A stretch of DNA of 7,732 nucleotides from Actinomycetes bacterium (GCA_030612085.1 JAUWOM010000050.1:1-7732); one strand, 5' to 3'. Counted from the stretch's first letter, positions 1-6,581 are shown. The notes: generated by a model not told the origin, from the letters alone. Program-made: numbers and translations.

Positions 1-1740
1 AAATATTTCCTCGGGAAGGTCTGGAAGCATACCAATAATTATCGCATTTTTAACATTGATAAAATGACCAAATCCACCTGCAATAAAAATCTGTTCCAAA
101 TTGTCTTTTGTAAGTCCTACCTCTTCTAAAAGGGTTGTTATACCAGCATAAATAGCACCTTTTGCTCTTATTAAGTTATCAATGTCAATTTCTGAAATAA
201 CTATATCCTTTTTTGTGGCGGTTTCCTCAGCTTTAGCTATAATATAGTACGGATTTACCTTATCAATTACGACATAGGGTGAATTTAAATCTGTGTTAAA
301 TTTTCCTTTCCTATTTATAATTCCAGTTATGTAAAGTTGACCCAGTAAGTCTATCATTGCTGATCCACAAATTCCCTTGGGCTTCAACCCACCTATTACC
401 TTAATATATGATTTTAAGGTTTTTGGATCTATTTTAACAACTTCGATTGCACCTCTAATCGCTCTCATTCCATCTTTAACTCCTCCACCTTCAAAAGCTG
501 GCCCTGCTGAACAAGATGTAGATACCATCCATTGTGAATTACCAATTACTAACTCACCATTTGTACCTATATCTAAAAATAATGTTAATTTTTCCTGTTC
601 AGCCAATTTTGAAACAAGCAATCCAGCAGCTATATCTCCACCAACATAACTTGCTACTGAAGGAGCACATCTTACAATTGCTTTAGGTGTATGTTCTAAA
701 AATATTTCTTTTGAACTAACTGGTGGAAATATATTTGCTACAGGTACATATGGCTCCTCCCTCAAATATTTAGGTGACACTCCATGCAAAAAATGCAACA
801 TAATTGTATTTCCTGCACAAACAATTGAGTGTATCTTTTCTGGATTTACTCCTGCTCTTTTACAAACTTCAAATACTAATTCATTGATAGTTTCAACAAT
901 TAATCCCTGTAAAACCTCCAATCCAGCACCTTTTAATGAGTAGACAATCCTTGATATTACATCCTCCCCTGCTCTTATCTGTTTGTTATACTCAGATGCA
1001 CTAGCAAGAATTTTTCCATTATTTAGATTAACTAAATATACTACTACTGTAGTAGTTCCAACATCCAAAGCCAATCCATAACTCTCTCTGGTAGTATTTC
1101 TGGGTTCTATATCAATTAAATCCTTTGAAATCTCATCTAAGGTAACAGTTATCGTCCATTTTCCTTTTCTTAATGTATCAGGTAATTTCTTAAGAATTTC
1201 TAAAGGAATAAAGCAATCTTCTAAACCTAATTGTTGCTTTAATGCTATCTCTAATCTATATTTATCAGAACTACTCCTACCAATTAAAGGGAGCTCTACA
1301 GTTATTAACCTTTTTACAACTCTTGGAAGAATTTTAACATCTCTAATATCTAATCTTTTTATCCCCGCTAATACTTTCTCAGTTGGTTCCAATTTCATTG
1401 TATCCCTTGCTAAAAGACCTTCCTGAATCGATGCTTCCTCAATTTCCATAACTGGTACTTCAACAATTAAATCACTTTTAGGATATGTCTGACATGCTAA
1501 AACGTATCCCCTCTCTTTATCCTCATTGCTAAGAAGTTCGCTCTGAACTTTTTCTACCTGTCCAGATTTTAAAATTACCTTACACCTTCCACATGTTCCG
1601 ACACCACCACATTCAGAATCAAGAAAAATCCCCGCATTCATAGAAGCATCAAAAATGGTTTCACCTTTAAATATATATATAGATTTATTTTCCGGTAAAA
1701 AAGTTACCTTATATCTTTTTTCAGAGACCTTTTTAGACAT
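1..1740 (-). CDS. RACo-like corrinoid-protein reductive activator (ferredoxin + ASKHA domain), C-terminus cut by window edge
   Basis: The reading frame is open for 580 codons from ATG at 1740 to the window edge. The N-terminus is a plant-type [2Fe-2S] ferredoxin domain with ligands Cys44, Cys50, Cys53 (CGGVGTCGRC) and Cys83. The C-terminal half is a DUF4445/RACo ASKHA domain: ATP-binding DVGTTT at 226-231, DIGTNGE at 390-396, SCSAGPAFEGG at 409-419, GICGSAM at 456-462 and AGGFG at 554-558. Proteins of this family use ATP to drive electron transfer from a low-potential donor to Co(II) corrinoid proteins, restoring the active Co(I) state after accidental oxidation. This is cytoplasmic, in acetogenesis or O-/N-demethylation pathways. 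Family members are usually a little over 600 residues, so only a short C-terminal piece should be missing. ATG 1740 is the first usual start after the upstream in-frame stop at 1804-1806; the ribosome site is weak (AGAGAAG). The family is clear; the exact partner corrinoid protein is not shown here. Confidence 0.9.
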   Translation of the reverse strand, partial: MSKKVSEKRYKVTFLPENKSIYIFKGETIFDASMNAGIFLDSECGGVGTCGRCKVILKSGQVEKVQSELLSNEDKERGYVLACQTYPKSDLIVEVPVMEIEEASIQEGLLARDTMKLEPTEKVLAGIKRLDIRDVKILPRVVKRLITVELPLIGRSSSDKYRLEIALKQQLGLEDCFIPLEILKKLPDTLRKGKWTITVTLDEISKDLIDIEPRNTTRESYGLALDVGTTTVVVYLVNLNNGKILASASEYNKQIRAGEDVISRIVYSLKGAGLEVLQGLIVETINELVFEVCKRAGVNPEKIHSIVCAGNTIMLHFLHGVSPKYLREEPYVPVANIFPPVSSKEIFLEHTPKAIVRCAPSVASYVGGDIAAGLLVSKLAEQEKLTLFLDIGTNGELVIGNSQWMVSTSCSAGPAFEGGGVKDGMRAIRGAIEVVKIDPKTLKSYIKVIGGLKPKGICGSAMIDLLGQLYITGIINRKGKFNTDLNSPYVVIDKVNPYYIIAKAEETATKKDIVISEIDIDNLIRAKGAIYAGITTLLEEVGLTKDNLEQIFIAGGFGHFINVKNAIIIGMLPDLPEEIF

Positions 1741-1811
1741 TTGCTTCTCTTTTAAATATATTTCTTTTATAATTTCTTGATATTTTTTTGTAATAATTAT
1801 AACTTATATAT

Positions 1812-1836
1812 ACTATAAACGAGATAGGTTTACAGT
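1812..1836. promoter_or_regulatory. dyad-symmetric candidate operator upstream of the RACo-like gene
   Basis: ACTATAAAC (1812-1820) and GTTTACAGT (1828-1836) form 9-bp arms with one mismatch around a 7-bp spacer. Unlike the surrounding pure A/T palindromes, the arms contain G and C, so the symmetry is less likely to come from composition alone. It lies 72 bp before the RACo start and overlaps a possible minus-strand -10 (TATAGT), a position where a repressor could block transcription. The regulator is unknown; the half-site resembles GTTTAC-type operators but the spacing does not fit BirA. Confidence 0.35.
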
Positions 1837-1956
1837 TTGTTCCTTAAAAAAGAGTTTAATTAAATAATTAAATTATTAAAAGTACATTCAAAATACATAA
1901 CTTTTTAAAAAATTTTAGCTAAATTGAAAATATCTTTATATTTTATTACAACTAAT

Positions 1957-1965
1957 TGATATAAT
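1957..1965 (+). promoter_or_regulatory. extended -10 promoter, probably for the bS22-like gene
   Basis: TGATATAAT is a consensus extended -10 (TGn followed by TATAAT). Extended -10 promoters can work without a good -35, and none is visible at the right distance. An alternative nearby is TTGAAA (1924-1929), 17 bp, TACAAC (1947-1952). Either would give a 5' leader of roughly 160-180 nt ahead of the start at 2136. In such AT-rich DNA chance matches are common, so this stays tentative. Confidence 0.4.
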
Positions 1966-2110
1966 GAAATAAAAATTTAATAATAATATTAAATTCTTCT
2001 CCATATTTTTTAAATTTTTTGATATTTAAAATATAAAAAATAGTAATATAGGTCAGCTACATCATTTTAGGATACAAAACTTAAAAAATATGGTTGACTA
2101 GGAGGGATAA

Positions 2111-2125
2111 ATGAAAATTATTTAA
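2111..2125 (+). CDS. possible four-residue leader peptide (MKII)
   Basis: ATG AAA ATT ATT TAA is preceded by a perfect AGGAGG at 2100-2105 with a 5-nt spacer, a better ribosome site than that of the real gene downstream. The stop codon overlaps the next Shine-Dalgarno site (AAAGGAG, 2124-2130), and the next start is at 2136 in another frame. A ribosome finishing here would be placed directly on the downstream ribosome site, so translational coupling or a standby role is plausible. It could equally be chance in a purine-rich leader. Confidence 0.3.
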   Translation: MKII

Positions 2126-2130
2126 AGGAG
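2124..2130 (+). promoter_or_regulatory. Shine-Dalgarno site of the bS22-like gene
   Basis: AAAGGAG sits 5 nt before ATG 2136. It fixes the start of a gene too short to be trusted on length alone and supports that the 30-codon frame is translated. Confidence 0.7.
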
Positions 2131-2135
2131 TAAAT

Positions 2136-2228
2136 ATGGGTTCTTTAATTAAGAAAAGAAGAAAGAAAATGAAAAAACATAAACATAAAAAACTAAGAAA
2201 ATCAATGAGACGCAAAAAGCGTAAATAG
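2136..2228 (+). CDS. bS22/mS38-like small ribosomal protein (AURKAIP1/COX24 C-terminal domain family)
   Basis: This 30-codon gene encodes a protein that begins MGSLIKKRRKKMKKHKHKKL and is otherwise almost only Lys, Arg and His. The opening MGS-(L/V)-IKKRRK-(K/R)-M followed by KHKKLR is the signature of the AURKAIP1/COX24 domain, known from mitochondrial small-subunit protein mS38 and from mycobacterial bS22, which has nearly the same N-terminus and is about 33 residues long. Those proteins bind small-subunit rRNA near the decoding region. A ribosomal role here is inferred from this likeness. The Shine-Dalgarno site AAAGGAG is well placed. The gene stands alone on the plus strand, convergent with pcrA (27 bp between stops) and divergent from the RACo-like gene. 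Genes of this size are often left out of annotations. The family call is confident; expression is not shown. Confidence 0.85.
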   Translation: MGSLIKKRRKKMKKHKHKKLRKSMRRKKRK

Positions 2229-2242
2229 TTTATATAATTTTA

Positions 2243-2262
2243 AAAATAAAAAGATTTATTTT
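2243..2262. terminator. weak AT-only hairpin between convergent bS22-like gene and pcrA
   Basis: AAAATAAA (2243-2250) and TTTATTTT (2255-2262) form a perfect 8-bp inverted repeat with a 4-nt loop. It lies just after the bS22-like stop and overlaps the pcrA stop codon; on the minus strand it is followed by a T-rich run. Its place between convergent genes suits a bidirectional terminator, but a stem with no G-C pair is weak and may be chance. Confidence 0.25.
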
Positions 2263-4385
2263 GTTACTCTATCCAACTTTGCATAGCTCAAAAGGAGATG
2301 TTTTAAACCAAAATCGTCAAAGAGAACATATGCTTCGGTATCATTAATAATTTCCTTTAAGTCCAATATTTCACCCATTCCCCATTTCTTATGAACTACT
2401 CTATCACCAATATTAAATTTTTCTAACTTTTCTCTAATTACTCCTAATTCAGGTTCTTTTACTTCCTCAATAAACTCATCGGGAATTTCTCTTAAGAATC
2501 TGGATTCTGGATTAAAATATATACCCCCATATAAATTCCTGGAAATTGCATATACCATATATAGTAACTTCTTTGCCCTGGTCATACCCACATAGCACAA
2601 TCTTCTTTCTTCTTCTAATTGTCGGATATCATCTAAAGATAAGGCATGAGGAAAAATTCCTTCTTCCATTCCAACTATAAATACCACTTTAAATTCCAAT
2701 CCTTTCGCATTATGAAGTGTCATCAATGTTAGAAAATTTTCACCTTCTTTATATGTATCAATATTTGCAACAAGTGACATCTCTTCCAGAAATTGATCCA
2801 AATCTCCCTCAGGATTTTCACTTAAAAACTCCTTTACTACTGTAAGAAGTTCTTTAAGATTTTCTATTCTGAATTGCGCTGCTAATGTCTTCTCATCCTC
2901 TAACTCTTTTATATATCCTGTCTTAGTCCAAACCTCAACTAAAAATTTATCTAAACTGTTCTTTGATGAACAATCTCTTAGATAATCTATCATCTTAATA
3001 AATTTTTTTATTTTTGTCCTCATATTTATAGAGAGTAAATGATTTTCTTCGTATTTCTGCAAAGATTCATTAAAGGTTATATTATTTATCTTAGCGAACT
3101 TTGATATAGCAGAAATAGTCATCTTCCCTATCCTTCGATGAGGTACATTAATAATTCTGTGAAGACTAACTATATCATTAGAGTTAGAAATTAATCTTAA
3201 ATATGCTGTAATATCTTTTATTTCCATCCTGTCATAAAATCTTACACCACCAACAATCTTATAAGGAATACCTTGTTTTAAAGATATATCTTCTATAACT
3301 CTTGATTGAGCATGTGTTCTATAAAATACAGAAAAATCATTATATTTAAAATCCCTATTTTTTATTAATCTTTTAATTTCATGTATAACAAATGATGCTT
3401 CATTGTGCTCATCCTCAGCTTCAAATACAAAAACTTTTTTACCTCTCTCATTATCCGTCCAAAGATTCTTTCCCTTTCTTGAAAAATTGTTTTTGACTAC
3501 ATTATTTGCTGCACCTAAAATTAATTTTGTTGAACGATAATTCTGTTCTAACTTAATAACTTTCGCATTTGGATAATCATGCTCAAATTCAAGTATATTT
3601 CTGATATCTGCTCCCCTCCAGCTATAAATGCTTTGATCATCATCTCCAACCACATAAATATTCTTATTTTTAGAAGCAAGTAAATTGACTAAGTAATATT
3701 GTGCTCTATTTGTATCCTGATATTCATCCACTAATATATATTTGAATCTATCTTGATATTTTTTAAGCACGGAAGGAAAAAGTCTGAAGATAATTACAGT
3801 TAGCATAATAAGATCATCAAAATCAAGTGCATTTGCTTTGAATAGTCTTTCCTGATATCTGCTATAAACATCAGATGCAATCTGTTGATAAAGATCTGAT
3901 ACGGTTTCGGGGTATTTCTCATGATCGATTAATTCTTCCTTTGCAGCACTTATCAAGTTTAATATTGCTTTTGGATTAAATCTTTTGCGGTCTATATCAA
4001 GTTCTTTCATACATTCTGTTACAAGCTTTATTTGATCGATCTCATCATAAATAACAAAGTTCCTACCGTAACCTAATCTTTCAATCTCATTTCTTAATAT
4101 CTTTGTACATGTTGAATGAAAAGTTTTAATCCAAATATCTTGAGCATTTTCACCAATAAGTCGCTCAACTCTTATTTTCATCTCGTTTGCAGTTTTATTT
4201 GTAAAGGTTATTGCTAATATTTCTTGTGGTGTAGCTAATTTTTGCTCAAGAAGATATGCTACTTTGTAGGTGATTACTCTTGTTTTTCCAGTACCTGCTC
4301 CAGCAAATATAAGTAGCGGACCATCATTATAAACTACTGCTTTTTTTTGAATCTGATTTAAATCATCTAAAAAATTATTCTTCAA
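2256..4385 (-). CDS. pcrA: PcrA/UvrD-type superfamily 1A ATP-dependent DNA helicase
   Basis: The 709-residue protein is a full-length SF1A 3'-5' DNA helicase, close to the usual 720 or so of PcrA and UvrD. All motifs are present in order: Q motif LNQIQ (9-13), Walker A AGAGTGKT (28-35, Lys34), Ia ITFTNKTANEM (59-69), II VDEYQD (219-224), III GDDDQSIYSWRG (247-258), IV QNYRS (281-285), V TLHNAKGLEF (556-565) and VI VGMTRAKK (599-606). The C-terminus carries the tudor-like RNA-polymerase-binding domain (GDRVVHKKWGMGEI, 660-673) seen in PcrA and UvrD but not in Rep. The family unwinds DNA in nucleotide excision and mismatch repair, removes RecA, and acts at stalled transcription and plasmid replication. 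The start is TTG at 4385: a stop codon lies directly upstream and the next Met (69) would lose Walker A. It lies 107 bp after groL on the same strand, separated by a hairpin. PcrA versus UvrD is a matter of naming. Confidence 0.95.
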   Translation of the reverse strand: MKNNFLDDLNQIQKKAVVYNDGPLLIFAGAGTGKTRVITYKVAYLLEQKLATPQEILAITFTNKTANEMKIRVERLIGENAQDIWIKTFHSTCTKILRNEIERLGYGRNFVIYDEIDQIKLVTECMKELDIDRKRFNPKAILNLISAAKEELIDHEKYPETVSDLYQQIASDVYSRYQERLFKANALDFDDLIMLTVIIFRLFPSVLKKYQDRFKYILVDEYQDTNRAQYYLVNLLASKNKNIYVVGDDDQSIYSWRGADIRNILEFEHDYPNAKVIKLEQNYRSTKLILGAANNVVKNNFSRKGKNLWTDNERGKKVFVFEAEDEHNEASFVIHEIKRLIKNRDFKYNDFSVFYRTHAQSRVIEDISLKQGIPYKIVGGVRFYDRMEIKDITAYLRLISNSNDIVSLHRIINVPHRRIGKMTISAISKFAKINNITFNESLQKYEENHLLSINMRTKIKKFIKMIDYLRDCSSKNSLDKFLVEVWTKTGYIKELEDEKTLAAQFRIENLKELLTVVKEFLSENPEGDLDQFLEEMSLVANIDTYKEGENFLTLMTLHNAKGLEFKVVFIVGMEEGIFPHALSLDDIRQLEEERRLCYVGMTRAKKLLYMVYAISRNLYGGIYFNPESRFLREIPDEFIEEVKEPELGVIREKLEKFNIGDRVVHKKWGMGEILDLKEIINDTEAYVLFDDFGLKHLLLSYAKLDRVTK

Positions 4386-4393
4386 CTATTTAA

Positions 4394-4400
4394 CCTTTTT
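4394..4400 (-). promoter_or_regulatory. Shine-Dalgarno site deciding the TTG start of pcrA
   Basis: On the minus strand AAAAAGG lies 8 nt before TTG 4385. The codon just before the TTG is an in-frame TAG, so no upstream start exists, and this site supports TTG as the true start. Confidence 0.65.
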
Positions 4401-4402
4401 AA

Positions 4403-4461
4403 ATAGAAAAATATCCCACATCTTAGATGACAAAGGGGGCCAGATGAGGGATATTTTCTAT
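4403..4461 (-). terminator. long hairpin between groL and pcrA, likely groESL terminator or attenuator
   Basis: AAAATATCCC (4408-4417) pairs perfectly with GGGATATTTT (4448-4457). One bulged A extends the outer stem by TAG/CTA and one more pair to 4403/4461. Inside, after one A-A mismatch, CATCT (4419-4423) pairs with AGATG (4442-4446), leaving a loop of about 18 nt that is C-rich in the minus-strand RNA. Read on the minus strand the stem ends in ATATTTTTCTATTT, a broken U-tract. This fits an intrinsic terminator of the chaperonin operon, perhaps leaky enough to feed pcrA. The pcrA ribosome site follows directly after it, so the structure could also affect pcrA translation. An internal alternative hairpin (CATC-TTA-GATG, 4419-4429) exists. 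Confidence 0.6.
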
Positions 4462-4492
4462 AGATACTTATTAATTTTTTAAAGGCTTTTTT

Positions 4493-6115
4493 TTACATCA
4501 TTGGAGGTGGGTATCCACCTGGCATTGGTGGTGTTTCTTTCTTTTCTGGAACTTCAGCTGCAATAACCTCAGTTGTAAGAAGCATCGCGGCAATACTTGC
4601 TGCATTTTGTAGAGCAGCTCTTGTTACCTTAGCTGGGTCAATTATTCCAGAATCTACCATATTTACATATTTTCCTGTTAGAGCATCAAGTCCTTCACCT
4701 TTAGGTAGTTTCTTAACCTCCTCTACTATTAATGCGCCTTCATAACCAGCATTATTAGCAATCCATCTAAGTGGTTCAGTTAGAGATTTCTTAACAATTA
4801 AGACACCTGTTTTTATATCTCCATCAAATTTGGTTCCATCTATCGCTGGAATTGAATCAATTAATACTACTCCACCACCCGGTACTATACCTTCCTCAAC
4901 AGCCGCTTTGGTTGCTGAAAGAGCATCTTCAATCCTGTGCTTTTTTTCTTTAAGTTCAGTTTCAGTTGCAGCACCTACTTTGATTACAGCAACTCCTCCA
5001 GACAGTTTCGCCAATCTTTCTTCTAATTTTTCTCTATCAAATTCTGAATCACTCTGCTCAATTTCAACCTTTATCTGCTTTATTCTTCCTTTTATATCAT
5101 CAACTTGACCTTTACCTTCAATTATTGTTGTATTTTCCTTATCTATTTTTACTTGTCTTGCTCTTCCCAACATATCAAGTTTGACATTTTCTAATTTTAT
5201 TCCTAATTCTTCACTGATCATTGTTCCACCAGTTACTACGCCTATATCCTGTAACATTGCTTTTCTTCTATCACCAAAACCTGGGGCTTTTACTGCAACG
5301 CAAATAAATGTTCCTCTAATTTTATTAACAACAATAGTAGCCAGTGCCTCCCCTTCAACATCTTCAGCTATTAATAGTAAGGGTTTTCCTGCCTGCATTA
5401 CCTTTTCTAATACTGGAAGCAATTCGGCAATTGCTCCTAATTTTTTATTCAGTATCAATATATATGGTTCATCAAGAACAGCTTCCATTCTCTCAGCATC
5501 TGTTACCATATATGGGGATATATAACCTCTGTCAAATTGAAGACCCTCCACAACCTCAATTTCAATCCCAAATTTTTGTGATTCCTCAACTGTAATAACT
5601 CCATCCTTTCCTACTTTTTCCATAGATTCAGCTATTTTCTCTCCAATTTCCGGATCATTTGCAGAAATAGCAGCAACTTCAGCTATCTTCTTTTTATCAG
5701 TTGCTATCGACTGACTCATTTTATGAATCTGTTTTACAGCCATTTCAACACCTTTTTCTATCCCTTTTTTTAATAACATAGGATTTGCTCCAGCTGCCAC
5801 ATTTCTAAAGCCTTCTCTAATCATAGCTTGAGCAAGCAAAGTAGCTGTGGTAGTACCATCTCCAGCAACATCGTTTGTTTTTGTAGCTACCTCTTTTAGT
5901 AACTGAACTCCAACATTCTCCCAAACATCTTCAACATCAATATCCCTTGCTATTGTTACACCATCATTAGTAATAGTTGGTGAACCAAATTTTCTCTCTA
6001 AAACTACATTTCTTCCCTTTGGACCTAATGTGATTTTTATCGCATCAGCTAATTTGTTAACTCCTCTTTCTAAAACTCTCCTTGCATCTTCGCCAAATTT
6101 AATCTCTTTTGCCAT
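4493..6115 (-). CDS. groL: chaperonin GroEL (Hsp60, 60 kDa subunit)
   Basis: The 540-residue protein is a full-length group I chaperonin that folds client proteins in a double-ring ATPase chamber with GroES. Visible marks are the nucleotide-binding LGPKGRN (30-36), DGTTTAT (86-92), the catalytic Asp in RIEDAL (Asp397, matching E. coli Asp398) and the chaperonin signature AAVEEGIVPGGG (404-415). Hydrophobic apical-domain positions for client and GroES binding are largely kept (Tyr198, Tyr202, Leu233, Leu236, Leu258, Val262, Val263), with Met203 where E. coli has Phe204. The C-terminal tail is odd: instead of a Gly-Gly-Met repeat it ends PPMPGGYPPPMM. The ATG at 6115 follows a strong AAAGGAGG with 8-nt spacing. 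The gene lies 19 bp after groES in one operon controlled by CIRCE. Base composition matches its neighbours, with no sign of transfer. Confidence 0.98.
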   Translation of the reverse strand: MAKEIKFGEDARRVLERGVNKLADAIKITLGPKGRNVVLERKFGSPTITNDGVTIARDIDVEDVWENVGVQLLKEVATKTNDVAGDGTTTATLLAQAMIREGFRNVAAGANPMLLKKGIEKGVEMAVKQIHKMSQSIATDKKKIAEVAAISANDPEIGEKIAESMEKVGKDGVITVEESQKFGIEIEVVEGLQFDRGYISPYMVTDAERMEAVLDEPYILILNKKLGAIAELLPVLEKVMQAGKPLLLIAEDVEGEALATIVVNKIRGTFICVAVKAPGFGDRRKAMLQDIGVVTGGTMISEELGIKLENVKLDMLGRARQVKIDKENTTIIEGKGQVDDIKGRIKQIKVEIEQSDSEFDREKLEERLAKLSGGVAVIKVGAATETELKEKKHRIEDALSATKAAVEEGIVPGGGVVLIDSIPAIDGTKFDGDIKTGVLIVKKSLTEPLRWIANNAGYEGALIVEEVKKLPKGEGLDALTGKYVNMVDSGIIDPAKVTRAALQNAASIAAMLLTTEVIAAEVPEKKETPPMPGGYPPPMM

Positions 6116-6123
6116 ATATTATT

Positions 6124-6131
6124 CCTCCTTT
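6124..6131 (-). promoter_or_regulatory. Shine-Dalgarno site of groL
   Basis: AAAGGAGG on the minus strand lies 8 nt before ATG 6115, inside the 19-bp groES-groL gap and only a few bases after the groES stop. It is close to a perfect match to the anti-Shine-Dalgarno sequence, as expected for a highly expressed protein. Confidence 0.8.
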
Positions 6132-6134
6132 TGT

Positions 6135-6422
6135 TTATTTTTTTATTATGGCAAGGACATCACTTTCTCTTAAAATCAAGTGCTCCTTGTTATCTATTTT
6201 TACTTCAGTTCCACCATATTTTGAGTAAATAATTTTATCCCCGACCTTAACATCCAGAGGGATTCTCTTCCCTTCTTCAAACCTTCCTGGTCCTACAGCT
6301 ATCACTTCACCCTCTTGTGGCTTTTCCTTAGCTGTGTCAGGAATAACTATCCCACTTCTGGTAATATCTTCACTCTCTTTTGGTAGAACAATTACTCTGT
6401 CTCCAAGTGGTCTTAATTTCAT
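6135..6422 (-). CDS. groES: co-chaperonin GroES (Hsp10)
   Basis: The 95-residue protein has the normal GroES length and layout. It starts MKLRPLGDRVIVLP, as the family does. The mobile loop that docks onto the GroEL apical domain lies at about residues 16-33 and includes the hydrophobic tripeptide Ile-Val-Ile in SGIVIPDTAKEK (23-34). The loop is followed by EGEVIAVGPG (37-46) and the typical GDKIIYSKYGGTEVKI (61-76) and C-terminal LRESDVLAI. Seven copies cap the GroEL ring. It is the first gene of the groES-groL operon. ATG 6422 follows AAAGGAGA with about 9-nt spacing. A leader of some 150 nt containing the CIRCE operator precedes it. Confidence 0.98.
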   Translation of the reverse strand: MKLRPLGDRVIVLPKESEDITRSGIVIPDTAKEKPQEGEVIAVGPGRFEEGKRIPLDVKVGDKIIYSKYGGTEVKIDNKEHLILRESDVLAIIKK

Positions 6423-6430
6423 AATGTTTC

Positions 6431-6438
6431 TCTCCTTT
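6431..6438 (-). promoter_or_regulatory. Shine-Dalgarno site of groES
   Basis: AAAGGAGA on the minus strand; its AGGAG core (6432-6436) is 9 nt before ATG 6422, a normal spacing that confirms the groES start. Confidence 0.75.
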
Positions 6439-6539
6439 CTAATTATATTTTTTTGTCAAAAGACTTTAAACTGAGAACTTAATTCTTAAATGATTTTTAT
6501 AAAATACAAAATTATTTTACAAATAGTTCCCATCATACA

Positions 6540-6574
6540 AATTTTAGCACTCCTTAAGAAAGAGTGCTAAAATT
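6540..6574. promoter_or_regulatory. CIRCE operator (HrcA binding site)
   Basis: TTAGCACTC (6544-6552), 9 bp, GAGTGCTAA (6562-6570) matches the CIRCE consensus at every position. The symmetry extends four more base pairs outward, giving 13-bp arms from 6540 to 6574. CIRCE is bound by the heat-shock repressor HrcA, whose own folding depends on GroEL, so chaperonin levels feed back on groESL transcription. It lies between the promoter and groES, at or just after the predicted transcription start, which is the usual place. The hrcA gene is not in the window. Confidence 0.97.
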
Positions 6575-6581
6575 ATTATAT

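Larger units (their letters stand above)
1741..2135. other. AT-rich divergent intergenic region between the RACo-like gene and the bS22-like gene
   Basis: This 395-bp stretch separates two divergently transcribed genes and has no long reading frame on either strand. It holds a near-perfect dyad at 1812-1836, an AT-only palindrome at 1855-1872 (TTTAATTA, 2-bp spacer, TAATTAAA), an extended -10 promoter at 1957-1965 on the plus strand, and a four-codon ORF at 2111-2125. I see no convincing sigma-A promoter for the minus-strand RACo gene, although TATAGT (minus strand, 1817-1812) could be its -10 element. No tRNA or recognised riboswitch is visible. Confidence 0.7.

Noticed and set aside
377..649. 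90-codon plus-strand reading frame
   Set aside because: It lies wholly inside the RACo-like gene on the other strand, whose frame shows clear family motifs; no ribosome site or recognisable domain.
1855..1872. AT-only palindrome TTTAATTA-AA-TAATTAAA as an operator
   Set aside because: It is perfect but has no G or C and lies in very AT-rich DNA; noted in the intergenic entry but not strong enough to call a site.
2004..2042. TATTTTTTA ... TAAAAAATA inverted repeat in the leader of the bS22-like gene
   Set aside because: It is made only of A and T in a region that is almost only A and T, so such pairings are expected by chance.
4830..5595. Three plus-strand reading frames of 83-114 codons opposite groL
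   Set aside because: They are antisense shadows of the strongly conserved groL frame, with low-complexity Ser/Thr/Pro-rich products and no known domain.
6442..6459. Perfect TTGACA (6459-6454) and TATAAT (6447-6442) on the minus strand before groES
   Set aside because: The two hexamers are only 6 bp apart, far below the 16-18 bp needed. Using TATAAT with an upstream TTTAAA would start transcription inside the groES ribosome site.
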